Below, in pieces: positions 29,737 to 39,100 of a DNA stretch of 48,547 nt. A program made the translations under genes and the position numbers. The notes beneath the pieces are model-generated. The model was given only the letters and a program-made list of their open reading frames with translations, had not been told where the DNA came from and did not search any database. The first letter of the stretch is position 1. Each line of letters begins with the position of its first letter. The stretch comes from a virus: positions 1 through 48,547 of IMG/VR virus record IMGVR_UViG_3300027851_001147. One strand, written 5' to 3'.

Positions 29737-30485
29737 GCACCTACGCCAGTTTTCAGGGCCGCGTCTTCCTCGGCAAGCGCGATATCGACGGCCTTCCCAT
29801 CGAAGTGCGCTCGCCCGGCAACGTCGCCGAGCTGAAGCTCTCGCTCAAGACCGATGTGCTGGAGCACTACGAGAGCCAGACCGGCCAGCGCTCGCTCGAC
29901 CACCGGATGGTCAAGCAGAAGTCGGCCACCGTGAACCTCACCATCGAGGAGTTCACCAAGGAAAACCTCGCCCTGGCGCTGTACGGCAACCACGTCACGG
30001 GCAGCACCGGTTCCGTGACCGCCGAAACCATCGGCGGTGCCGCGCCCGTGGTGGGCGACCGCCACTTCTTCGCCCACCCCAAGGTGTCGGCCCTGGTGGT
30101 GACCGACTCGGCGGGCACACCCGCAACGCTGACCGCAGGCACGCACTACACGGCAGACACGGACTTTGGTGCCCTCCAGTTTCTGGATACCACCGGCTTC
30201 ACCGCGCCGTTCAAGGCGGCCTACAGCTACGGCGTCGCCACCGAGATCGGCATCTTCACGCAGGCGCTGCCCGAGCGGTTCCTGCGCCTGGAAGGCGTCA
30301 ATACCGCGCAGGGCAACGCCAAGGTGCTGGTCGAGCTGTACCGCGTCGCCTTCGACCCGCTGAAGGAGATCTCCTTCATCTCGGACGAGTACAACAAGTT
30401 CGAGCTGGAAGGATCGCTGCTGGCCGACACCACCAAACCCTATGACGCGGTGCTCGGCCAATTCGGCCGCATCGTGCAACTGTGA
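29733..30485 (+). CDS. Major tail tube protein
   Basis: A 250-aa protein, strand-rich throughout. Features are FQGRVFLGKRDIDGLPIEVRSPGNV, LSLKTDVLEHYESQTGQRS, VNLTIEEFTKENLALALYG and, near the C-terminus, VLVELYRVAFDPLKEISFIS and FELEGSLLAD, which fit siphophage tail tube proteins of the gpV type. It comes directly before the tail chaperone pair, the invariant siphophage order. ATGA overlap with the upstream gene. Confidence 0.88.
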   Translation: MSTYASFQGRVFLGKRDIDGLPIEVRSPGNVAELKLSLKTDVLEHYESQTGQRSLDHRMVKQKSATVNLTIEEFTKENLALALYGNHVTGSTGSVTAETIGGAAPVVGDRHFFAHPKVSALVVTDSAGTPATLTAGTHYTADTDFGALQFLDTTGFTAPFKAAYSYGVATEIGIFTQALPERFLRLEGVNTAQGNAKVLVELYRVAFDPLKEISFISDEYNKFELEGSLLADTTKPYDAVLGQFGRIVQL

Positions 30486-30496
30486 TGGGGACTGCC

Positions 30497-30895
30497 ATGA
30501 GCGATCTGGAAACCCTCATCCCGCAGGCGGTGGAACTGGTCATCGACGGCGAGCCGCTGTCGATCAAGCCCCTCAAGGTCGGCCAGATGCCCGCCTTCCT
30601 GCGTGCCATCACGCCGGTGATGCAGCAGATCGGCGGCGATGGCATCGACTGGCTGGCGCTGTTCGGCGAGCGCGGCGACGACTTGCTGACGGCGGTGTCG
30701 ATTGCCGTCGGCAAACCGCGCGCGTGGGTCGATGAGCTGGCCGCCGACGAAGCCATTCTGCTGGCGGCCAAAGTGATCGAGGTCAACGCCGATTTTTTTA
30801 CCCGGACGGTGATGCCCCGGCTCGACGGCCTGATCTCGCGAACGGGCGCGACGGCAGCAATGGCCACGGGTGGTTCGACACCGTCCAGCACCTGA
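30497..30895 (+). CDS. Tail assembly chaperone, short form (gpG-like)
   Basis: A 132-aa protein made by normal decoding. It contains LIPQAVELVIDGEPLSIKPLKVGQMPAFLRAI and ADEAILLAAKVIEVNADFF, a helical chaperone pattern seen before tape measure genes. ATG 30497 is preferred (GGGGA upstream); ATG 30485 in frame is possible. The run of seven T at 30793..30799 allows part of the ribosomes to shift to the -1 frame and make the longer form. Confidence 0.85.
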   Translation: MSDLETLIPQAVELVIDGEPLSIKPLKVGQMPAFLRAITPVMQQIGGDGIDWLALFGERGDDLLTAVSIAVGKPRAWVDELAADEAILLAAKVIEVNADFFTRTVMPRLDGLISRTGATAAMATGGSTPSST

Positions 30896-31101
30896 TCGCC
30901 CACGGCCACCGGCTGCCGGACATCCTCGACTACACCCTGGCGCAGGTGCGCGGCTTCGCCGCCGCCACCGCGCGGGAGGACGCCGCCCGCGACGCACGGC
31001 TGCTCTCGCTGATCGCCATCGGCGCACGCGGCGACGCCCGTCACCTCGACCAGACCCTCGACAGGCTCCAAAACCATGCGCATCTCGGTTCGCCTCGATA
31101 G
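30497..31101 (+). CDS. Tail assembly chaperone, -1 frameshift fusion (gpGT-like)
   Basis: After a -1 slip on T-TTT-TTT (30793..30799) translation continues from TAC 30799 without a stop to TAG 31099..31101. The extension of about 100 aa contains GWFDTVQHLIAHGHRLPDIL, DYTLAQVRGFAAATARED and ARLLSLIAIGARGD, a helical domain with no good start of its own. This is the arrangement of lambda G/GT and most siphophages, where a small share of fusion protein is needed to wind the tape measure. The extension overlaps the next gene by 26 nt. The fusion protein is about 200 aa. Confidence 0.85.
30793..30799 (+). promoter_or_regulatory. Programmed -1 frameshift slippery site (T TTT TTT)
   Basis: Seven T in the frame GAT-TTT-TTT-ACC. 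The heptamer allows both tRNAs to re-pair after a one-base backward slip. It is the only long T run in the GC-rich late region, and the -1 frame is open for about 300 nt after it. Confidence 0.85.
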
Positions 31102-31720
31102 CAAGGCCGCGCAGGCGCAGTTGCGCCGCTGGGGCGGTGAGTTCCGCGAGAAGGTGCAAAAGGCGGTCGCGCGCGGCATCGCCAGTGAGGCCGCCGAACT
31201 CAAAGAGGACGTGCGCAGCCACGTCGCGGGGCAGATGACGGTGGTCAAGAAGTCCTTCGTCAAGGGCTTCACCGCCAAGGTGCTCGACAAAGACAAAAAC
31301 CGGCTGCCCGCGCTCTACGTCGGCTCGCGCATCCCGTGGTCGGGCATCCACGAGCGTGGCGGCGTCATCGGCGGCCGGATGCTGATCCCGCTGCACGGAC
31401 GTGTCGGCCGCAAACGCTTCAAGGCGCAGATCGCCAAGCTGATGCGCGGCGGCAACGCCTACTTCATCAAGAACGCCAAGGGGAACATCGTGCTGATGGC
31501 CGAGAACATCAAGGAACACGACCGGCCACTGTCGGGCTTCAAGCGCCGCTACCGCAAGGCCGAGGGCGTCAAGCGCCTCAAGCGCGGCGCGGACGTGCCC
31601 ATCGCCGTGCTGGTGCCCAAGGTCGTGCTCAAGAAACGCCTGAACGTCGAACGCATCGTCGCTGGTCGCATCCCGCGCCTCTCCGCGCGCATTGAGAAGC
31701 AGTTGCGGCTGGTGGACTGA
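31076..31720 (+). CDS. DUF6441-like minor tail protein
   Basis: A 214-aa basic protein. It begins RISVRLDSKAAQAQLRRWG, has VKKSFVKGFTAKVLDKDKNRLPALYVGSRIPWSGIHERGG and IVLMAENIKEHDRPLSGFKRRYRK. The core order (helix, strand, IHExGG) resembles HK97-gp10/gpZ-like tail completion proteins, and the whole fits the DUF6441 pattern. ATG 31076 lies inside the end of the frameshifted chaperone frame. It comes directly before the tape measure gene. Exact role is uncertain. Confidence 0.72.
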   Translation: MRISVRLDSKAAQAQLRRWGGEFREKVQKAVARGIASEAAELKEDVRSHVAGQMTVVKKSFVKGFTAKVLDKDKNRLPALYVGSRIPWSGIHERGGVIGGRMLIPLHGRVGRKRFKAQIAKLMRGGNAYFIKNAKGNIVLMAENIKEHDRPLSGFKRRYRKAEGVKRLKRGADVPIAVLVPKVVLKKRLNVERIVAGRIPRLSARIEKQLRLVD

Positions 31721-31722
31721 AG

Positions 31723-34700
31723 ATGGCGAACCGCATTTCCATCCTCGTTGCGCTCGAAGGGGCCGACGAGGGGCTCAAACGCGCCATCACTTCTGCCGAG
31801 CGCAGCCTCGGTGAGTTTGGCTCGAACGCCAAGACCGCTGGCGACAAGGCCGCCGCTGGGATGGCCGAGGTCAAGGCCGGAATGAACGCCTTTGGCGATC
31901 AGGTCGCCAAGGCCAAGACGCAACTGCTGGCCTTCCTGACCATCAACTGGGCCAGCGGCAAGGTGCAGGAGATCGTCCAGATCGCCGACGCCTGGAACAT
32001 GATGTCTGCGCGCCTCAAGCTCGCCACTGCAGGCCAGCGCGAATACACGGTCGCGCAGAAGGAACTGTTCGCCATCGCGCAGCGCATCGGCGTGCCGATC
32101 CAGGAGACGGCCACCCTCTACGGCAAGCTCCAGCAGGCGGTGCGGATGCTGGGCGGCGAGCAGAAGGACGCGCTCTCGCTCACCGAGAGCATCTCGCAGG
32201 CGCTGCGCATCTCCGGCGCATCGGCCACCGAGGCGCAGTCGTCCCTGATGCAGTTCGGTCAGGCGCTCGCCTCGGGCGTGCTGCGCGGAGAGGAATTCAA
32301 CTCCGTCGTCGAGAACAGCCCGCGTCTGGCCAAGGCGCTCGCCGATGGCCTGAACGTGCCCATCGGTCAGCTGCGCAAGCTGGCCGAGGAAGGGCGGCTC
32401 ACCGCCGACGTGGTGGTCAACGCGTTGATGAGCCAGAAGGACAAACTGGCCGCCGAGTACGCGCAGTTGCCGGTGACCGTCAGTCAGGCCTTCACGCGCC
32501 TGTCGAACGCCTTCGGGCAGTGGATCAGCAAACTCGACGAATCGACCGGCTTCACCAAGAAGCTCGCCGAGGCGCTGACGTGGCTGTCGGAGAACCTGGA
32601 CACGGTGATGAAGTGGCTGGGTCGGATCGCCGAGGTCGGCCTCGCGGTGCTGGTCTACCGCCTGATCCCGGCGCTGATCATCGCGTGGCAGACGGCAGGT
32701 GCGGCGGCGGTGACAGCGGCCAGCACCACGGCGGCGGCGTGGGCGACGGCGAACCTGTCGCTCTCCAATGCCATCGCCACGGTCGGCAAGCTGCGCGTGG
32801 CCTTCGGCGTGCTCGGTGCGGCCATCGTCGGCTGGGAGATCGGCACGTGGCTGTCCGAGAAATTTGAGATCGTCCGCAAGGCGGGCATCTTCATGGTCGA
32901 GGTGCTGATGAAGGGCATCGAGCACCTGCGCTTTCAGTGGGAGGTGTTCGCCGCCATCTTCACCTCCGACACCATCGCCGAAGCTACCAAGCGCCACGAG
33001 CAACGGCTCGCGGAGATGAATCGCATCTTCGCCGAGATGTACGCCGACGCCACCGAAGGCGCGAACGCGGCCAAGGGCGCGATGAACACCGCCGCGACCG
33101 CCGCCGAGGAAATCGCCAAGCGGCTCGAAGCCTTGCGCCAGGGCACGCAGGAAGCGGTCGGGCGCGGCATCGAGGCGGTGCACGCCGCGCTGGAAAAGCT
33201 CAAGTCCCGGCTGGGCGAGGTCGAACAGGCGGTGGGCAAGGCCCAAGGCGTGGTCAACGATGCCACCGCCAAGATGGCCGAGGCCTACAAGGGGCTGACC
33301 TCCATCGTCGAGGCCAGCCTCGCGCAGCAGGTGCAGGCGGTGAAGAACCGCTACGAGCAGGAGAAGGCGGAACTGGAGCGCACCCAGCAGTCCGAAACCG
33401 CCAAGATCACCAAATCCACGCAGCTGCTCACCGAGGCGCTGGCCCAGCAGGCAACCCTGCGCCGTCAGGCCACGACCGAGACGCTCGGCCTGATCGATCA
33501 GGAAACGCAGGCGCGCAAGGACGCCGCCGCGCGGCAAGGCCAGACCGAGGAAGAGCGCCGCGCCAACGTGCAGCGGGTCGAGAACGACATCCTCGCCACC
33601 AAGCGCCAGACCTTGACGCAGGCGCTCTCCGAGTACCGCCAGCACATCGACGCCCTCAACGCCGAAGCCAACCGGCATCTGGCGGAAGTGCAGCGCATCG
33701 AGGAAGCCAAGCGCCAGTTGTCGATGTCCACGGAGGAGCGCATCCGTGACATCCGCCGTCAGGGCATGACGGAGTACGAGGCGACTGAGGATCGCAAGCG
33801 CCAGATCGCCGAGATGCAGGAGCAGGCGCGTCGGGCGCTGGCCAACGGTGAATTGGAGCTTGCCCGCCAGCTCGCGCAGAAGGCGATGGACATGGCCGCG
33901 CAGGTGGCTACCAGCCAAACCAACGAGGCCAAGCGCGGCGAGGAAGCGCGCAAGCAGTCCGAGCAGGCGGTGTCGCAGGTCACGCAGCTCGAAGCGCAGT
34001 CGCGCGAGGCCTACCGCAGGCAGGAGTACCAGCAGGCCACCGATTTGATGCGGCAGGCCGATCAGTTGCGTGCGGAACTGGCGCAGAAGGCGAAGGATGC
34101 CGATGCGCAGGCTGTGCAGGGCAAACAGGGCGTGCGTGAGGCCATCGACCGCATTCGCCAGTCCGAGGAGATCCTCAACCAGACGCTGGATGCCGAAGCG
34201 AAGGCGCACCAAACAGCGGCACGCACGGCGATCACCGCACGCGATGAGATTCAGCGCACGCTGACCGAGACCACGCGCCAGATCGACGACATCACGGCCA
34301 AGCTCAAGGACGGTCTGAAGGTCACGCTCGATGCCGACACCACGCGCTTCGACAAGGCCATCGCCGATCTGGACAAGGCACTGGCCGAGAAGGAATACCT
34401 GCTGCAGATCCAGGCCGATCTGCAGGAAGCGGAGAAAAAGCTCAAGGAATACGAGCAGCTGCTCAAGGAAGGCAAGACGCTGCCGGTCGATGCCGATGTG
34501 TCCAAGGCCAAGGAGGCGCTGGACAAACTCAAGACCTACGCCGATCAGAACGCGCAGTTCGAGCTGAAGGTGGCGACCGAGAAGGCGCAGGCGGCCATCA
34601 CCAATGTCGAAGGGATGATCAAGGCGCTGGATCGCATCCAGACCGAGTCGCAGCATCAGGTGGCCAGCAACGTCGGCGCGGTTCGCGCGGAGATCGACAG

Positions 34701-35760
34701 CCTCAATGGGCGCAACACGTCCAGCACCCACACCATCTACGTGACCAAGGTGGAAACCAATGCCACGGGCGGACTGGTCGGTGGCGTGCGTCGCTTTGCC
34801 GACGGTGGCGCGGTGGCTCCGGCCTTTCCCCGGATGAGCGGTGGCTCGGTGCCCGGCTCCGGCCACCACGACACCGTGCCGCGCACCTTGGATGCCGGTG
34901 CCTTCGTGATCCGCAAGGCAGCCGTGCAGAAGTACGGCAGCGGCGCGCTCTCGCGGTTGGCCAGCGGGGTCGCCCACTTTGCAGGCGGCGGCCCGGTGGC
35001 GATGTTCGGCGGCGGCAAGACGCGAGCTGCCGATCCGAACGACAAGCCAAGCAGGCCCAAGAAGAACCGCGAAGCGTTCGAGGCGCTGAAGATGATCGAT
35101 CTCGGCCTGCAGGGGATGAACGAATACACCAGTTGGCTGCAGTGGAACTACGGCGCATCGGTCAGTCTGGATATGCGCAGCAAGACGATGGACAACTACG
35201 GCAAGCAGGCGCAGCAGGATCGCCGCACGCTGGAAGATTTCATGAGTCGCAAGACGCTCACCGGCAACGAGCGCCAGAACCTCGAACGCATCAAGCAGAC
35301 GTGGCGCTCTGCGATGGCGCAGCCGCTGCTCTGGGGCAAAGACCTGGAGCGCGAGCTGATCGACTACATGGAGCAGAACCAGGGCGAGTTCTACCGGCGC
35401 GGCGGCTTGGCGAAGTCCGACACCGTCCCGGCGATGCTCACCCCCGGTGAGTTCGTCGTGAACCGGCAGGCCGTCTCTCGCTACGGCGCGGGCTTCTTCG
35501 AGGCCATCAACAACCTGAACGCTCCGGCGCAGGCGCTGGCCGGACGCGCGCTGGCGGGCATTCAGGGCTTTGCCTCGGGCGGTCTGGTGCAGCCCGCCAG
35601 CCGCAGCCTGCCGCGCCCCTCGCTGTCCGACAGTGCGCCGACGCGCACCGTGCGCGTGGAGCTGTCCTCGGGGCAGCAGAAGGTCAACGCCACGGTCGAT
35701 GCGCGCGACGAAGCGCGACTGCTGCAACTGCTGGACGCCGCTCGCGCCCGCACTTCCTGA
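31723..35760 (+). CDS. Tail tape measure protein
   Basis: A 1345-aa protein, longest of the window, preceded by the chaperone pair. The N-terminal 250 residues hold the conserved tape measure segment (ETATLYGKLQQAVRMLGGEQKD, SLTESISQALRISGASATEAQ, VLRGEEFNSVVENSPRLAKALA). A hydrophobic membrane-like segment lies at about residues 300..385. From about residue 440 to 1000 it is a long charged coiled coil. The C-terminal part has two copies of a D-T-V-P-A-hydrophobic-L-x-x-G-x-FV-I/V-x-x-x-AV-x-x-Y-G motif (near residues 1045 and 1235). Its length should set a tail of roughly 200 nm by the usual 0.15 nm per residue rule. Confidence 0.95.
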   Translation: MANRISILVALEGADEGLKRAITSAERSLGEFGSNAKTAGDKAAAGMAEVKAGMNAFGDQVAKAKTQLLAFLTINWASGKVQEIVQIADAWNMMSARLKLATAGQREYTVAQKELFAIAQRIGVPIQETATLYGKLQQAVRMLGGEQKDALSLTESISQALRISGASATEAQSSLMQFGQALASGVLRGEEFNSVVENSPRLAKALADGLNVPIGQLRKLAEEGRLTADVVVNALMSQKDKLAAEYAQLPVTVSQAFTRLSNAFGQWISKLDESTGFTKKLAEALTWLSENLDTVMKWLGRIAEVGLAVLVYRLIPALIIAWQTAGAAAVTAASTTAAAWATANLSLSNAIATVGKLRVAFGVLGAAIVGWEIGTWLSEKFEIVRKAGIFMVEVLMKGIEHLRFQWEVFAAIFTSDTIAEATKRHEQRLAEMNRIFAEMYADATEGANAAKGAMNTAATAAEEIAKRLEALRQGTQEAVGRGIEAVHAALEKLKSRLGEVEQAVGKAQGVVNDATAKMAEAYKGLTSIVEASLAQQVQAVKNRYEQEKAELERTQQSETAKITKSTQLLTEALAQQATLRRQATTETLGLIDQETQARKDAAARQGQTEEERRANVQRVENDILATKRQTLTQALSEYRQHIDALNAEANRHLAEVQRIEEAKRQLSMSTEERIRDIRRQGMTEYEATEDRKRQIAEMQEQARRALANGELELARQLAQKAMDMAAQVATSQTNEAKRGEEARKQSEQAVSQVTQLEAQSREAYRRQEYQQATDLMRQADQLRAELAQKAKDADAQAVQGKQGVREAIDRIRQSEEILNQTLDAEAKAHQTAARTAITARDEIQRTLTETTRQIDDITAKLKDGLKVTLDADTTRFDKAIADLDKALAEKEYLLQIQADLQEAEKKLKEYEQLLKEGKTLPVDADVSKAKEALDKLKTYADQNAQFELKVATEKAQAAITNVEGMIKALDRIQTESQHQVASNVGAVRAEIDSLNGRNTSSTHTIYVTKVETNATGGLVGGVRRFADGGAVAPAFPRMSGGSVPGSGHHDTVPRTLDAGAFVIRKAAVQKYGSGALSRLASGVAHFAGGGPVAMFGGGKTRAADPNDKPSRPKKNREAFEALKMIDLGLQGMNEYTSWLQWNYGASVSLDMRSKTMDNYGKQAQQDRRTLEDFMSRKTLTGNERQNLERIKQTWRSAMAQPLLWGKDLERELIDYMEQNQGEFYRRGGLAKSDTVPAMLTPGEFVVNRQAVSRYGAGFFEAINNLNAPAQALAGRALAGIQGFASGGLVQPASRSLPRPSLSDSAPTRTVRVELSSGQQKVNATVDARDEARLLQLLDAARARTS

Positions 35761-35770
35761 AGGTTTTCCG

Positions 35771-36178
35771 ATGCAACTGACGAACCTCGCAACCGGGGTG
35801 GCTTTGCCATTGCCCGACGACTTGCTGTGGAGCGACGAGCACGCGTGGTCGCCCGCCGTGGCGGCCACGTCCTACCTCATCACGGGTGCTTTGTTGATCC
35901 AGTCCGCCACCCGGCAGGCCGGTCGCCCGATCACCCTGGTGGGCGCACCCGACATGGCCTGGGTGACGCGCGCCACGGTCGAGCAGTTGCGGGCGTGGGC
36001 CGCGATCCCGGTGGGTGGCAGCACGGGCCGCTTCGAACTGAGCTTCACCGATGGCCGCGTCTTCACGGTCGCCTTCCGCCACGCGGAGACAGCTATCGAG
36101 GCCGAACCCGTGCTGGGCATTCCGGCGCGATCCGGCTCCGACTTCTACCGCCTGACCCTTCGATTCCTGGAGATTTGA
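35771..36178 (+). CDS. Unknown minor tail protein, 135 aa
   Basis: A soluble protein following the tape measure gene. It begins MQLTNLATGVALPLPDDLLWSD, has AATSYLITGALLIQSATRQAGRPITLVG and ends with FYRLTLRFLEI. The pattern of short strands suggests a distal-tail-type (Dit-like) domain, but no family was recognised with certainty. ATG 35771 follows GGTTTTCCG. The next gene starts 2 nt after its stop. Confidence 0.7.
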   Translation: MQLTNLATGVALPLPDDLLWSDEHAWSPAVAATSYLITGALLIQSATRQAGRPITLVGAPDMAWVTRATVEQLRAWAAIPVGGSTGRFELSFTDGRVFTVAFRHAETAIEAEPVLGIPARSGSDFYRLTLRFLEI

Positions 36179-36179
36179 G

Positions 36180-39100
36180 ATGCCGATTCAATCCGGCGAC
36201 GTGAAACTGCTGAAGTCCGCCGTGATGGCGGATGTGCCCGAAGGCGGCGGCGCGCCCACGGGCCTCGTGATCCCCGACGGCGTCTCGAACGCGATCTTTC
36301 CGGACATCTCCGAGCTGGATCGCGCCGGAGGCCGCGTCAACCTGCGCAAGAGCTTCGTGCAGGTGGCCACCGACGACACCGACACCTACTTCGGGGCCAA
36401 CGTCATCGTGGCCGAGCCGCCGCAGGACGCGCGCGTCAGCGTCACGCTGTTCTCCACCAAGAAGACCTTCGACACCCGCGAGCAGGCGCAGACCCGCATC
36501 GAGGCCTACCTCAACAAGGGCCCCGAGTGGGCGGGCTATCTGTTCGAGAACCACATCGCGGGCCAGCGCGTGGTGCAGTTGTTCCAGCGCCCGAGCGACG
36601 CCGTGCCCAACGTCGGCCAGACCCTCGTCCTGATCGAGAACGAAGGCCTGCCCACGCAGAAGGAGCAATACATCCGCGCCACCGCCGTCTCGGTGGTCGA
36701 GCGCACCTTCACCTACAACACCGACCAGGACTACAAGGCGGCGGTCGTCACGGTGGCGATCAGCGACGCGCTGCGCTTCGATTTCACCGGATCGCCCGCG
36801 ACGCGCACCTTCACGCGCGCCAACAACGCCACCCGCACGCGCGACACAGTGGTGGCCGATGCGGGCACCTACGTCGGCGTGGTGCCGCTGACGCAAGCGG
36901 CCAATGTGGGCGACTTCACCCTCAAGGGCGCGTCCATCTACACGCAGCTCGTGCCCAGCGCCCAGACGGAGACGCCGATCTCGTTCGTGCCGCCATATGC
37001 CGCAGCGGGCTTGCCGGTGCCGGGTGCGGCACCCGTGAGCTACACGGCCAGTCACGCGTGGAACACCACCCTCAAGTTCAACCTGCCGGGCGGCTGCCTG
37101 CCCGGATCGCTGTCCATCGTCACCGACGGCGTGACGATCTTCGACGACGCGGGCCTGCTCAAGACCGCCAGCGGCACGCTGGGCACCATCGACTACGCCA
37201 ACGGCATCCTGAGCCTGAACTCCGGCTCGATGTCCAACAGCAAGTCCATCACCTACACGCCCGCCTCGTCTTTGCAGCGCGCGCCGCAAAGCTCGGAGAT
37301 CGCGGTCACGCCGGAATCGCGCAGCCAGTCCTACGTCGGCACCGTAAATCCGGTGCCGCAACCCGGCACGCTCTCCATCAGCTACATGGCGCAGGGCCGC
37401 TGGTACGTGTTGTCGGACGGTGGCAACGGCTCGCTCAAGGGGCTGGACGCCAGCTACGGCGCGGGCACCTTCAACAAGAACACCGGGGCCTTCGTGGTGA
37501 CGCTGGGCGCGCTGCCCGACGTGGGCTCGTCCCTGATCCTGACGTGGAATGTGCCGACGCAGGAAACGCAGCAGCCGACCGCCGCCCTGAAGGCGTCGCA
37601 GGCCTTGCAGCTCGCCCCGCCCGAAGGCAAGAGCGTGCAGCCGGGAACGCTCACCATCACCTGGCCGCACGAGAGCGGCACCGGCACGCGCACGGCGTCC
37701 GCCGCCACCTCCGGCACGCTCAGTGGAGCCGCCACCGGCAACCTGAACGTCGCGCAGAACCTCTTGAGCTTCGCACCCAACGTCCTGCCGCAGGTCGGCG
37801 CGCTGCTGACGGTGGACTACGTCGCGGGCCCCAAGCAGGAAGACAGCTTCGCGCACCCCTCGCGCGACGGTCAGGGCAAGGTGCCGGTGACCGCGACTCT
37901 GGGCTCCATCGAGCCGGGTTCGCTGGAGATCGAATGGAACACCCTGACCGACACCGCCGTGCTCGGGGTCTACACGCTGCAGCAGATTCAGGCGATGGGG
38001 TTGGGCCTGTGGAACGGCGTCGATCCCACGCAATACGCCCGCGACGATGGTGCGGGCAACGTGCTGCGCTCCGGCGTCGTCATCGGCAGCGTCGACTACG
38101 CCACCGGCGCGGTGCAGTTCCAGCCCGACGTCACCGTCAAGATTCCAAGCCCCGTCTATGGCGCGCAACGCCTCGGCTGGGCCTCTGGCGTGGGCCAGAT
38201 GTTCCGCCTCAACTACGGCGGTATCCGCTACGTGGACGCGCCGTCGCTGTACCCGAACGACGAGTCCGGCTACGTCAAGCTGCGCTACAACAGCGCGGGC
38301 TCGACCAGCAACCACAGCGAGACGTTCGCGTTCAGCCCGTCGTTTCGGCTGGTGCCGGGCGTGCACGCGCAGGTGGTGACCGGCACGGTGCTGCTGGCCA
38401 TCACAGGCAGCCAGCCCTGGGGCGACAACGGTCAGGGCACGCTGCGCGAATTCACGCCCAGTGGCTGGGTCACGCGCGGCAGCATCAACTACCTCTCGGG
38501 CGCGGTGACGCTCAGCTCCTGGTCGGCGGGCGCGGCCAACAGCATCACGCGCGCCAGTTGCGTGACCACTGTGGGCGAGAACATCTCCAGCGAGTACGTG
38601 TTCCGCACCGGTGCCGCGCCGCTGCGCCCGGGATCGCTGTCCATCCAGTTCGCCCGTGCCGTCGGTGGCACGCAGACCGTGACGGCAGGCATCGACGGCG
38701 CGATCAGCGCGTCCGGCGTCAGCGGCAATGTCGATTACGACACCGGCCTCGTGCGGGTGCGCTTTGGCACCGTGGTCACGGCGGCGGGCAACGAGACGGA
38801 GCCGTGGTTCGATGCCGAGAACGTCCGTCCGGACGGCAAGATCTTCCGCCCCGAGCCGGTGGCGGCCTCCAGCCTGCGCTACAGCGCCGTGGCCTACAGC
38901 TATCTGCCCTTGGACGCGGCCCTGCTGGGCATCGACCCGGTGCGCCTGCCCAGCGACGGGCGGGTGCCGATCTTCCGGCCCGGTGGCTTTGCGGTGGTTG
39001 GTCACACCGGGCGCATCACGACGTCGGTCAGCAACGGCCAGACCATCGACTGCGCGCGGGTGCGCCTGTCGCGGGTGCGCGTGGTCGGTCAAGACGGCGT

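Noticed and set aside
30870-31238. A plus-strand frame between the tail chaperone and the DUF6441-like gene with its own ATG
   Set aside because: Its composition (Arg/Pro/Ala-rich, low complexity) is that of an out-of-frame reading. The real coding frame here is the -1 extension of the chaperone.
31549-35868. A 1439-codon open frame on the minus strand opposite the tape measure gene
   Set aside because: It is a shadow of the tape measure codon pattern. Its leucine-rich look mirrors Gln/Glu/Lys codons read backwards.
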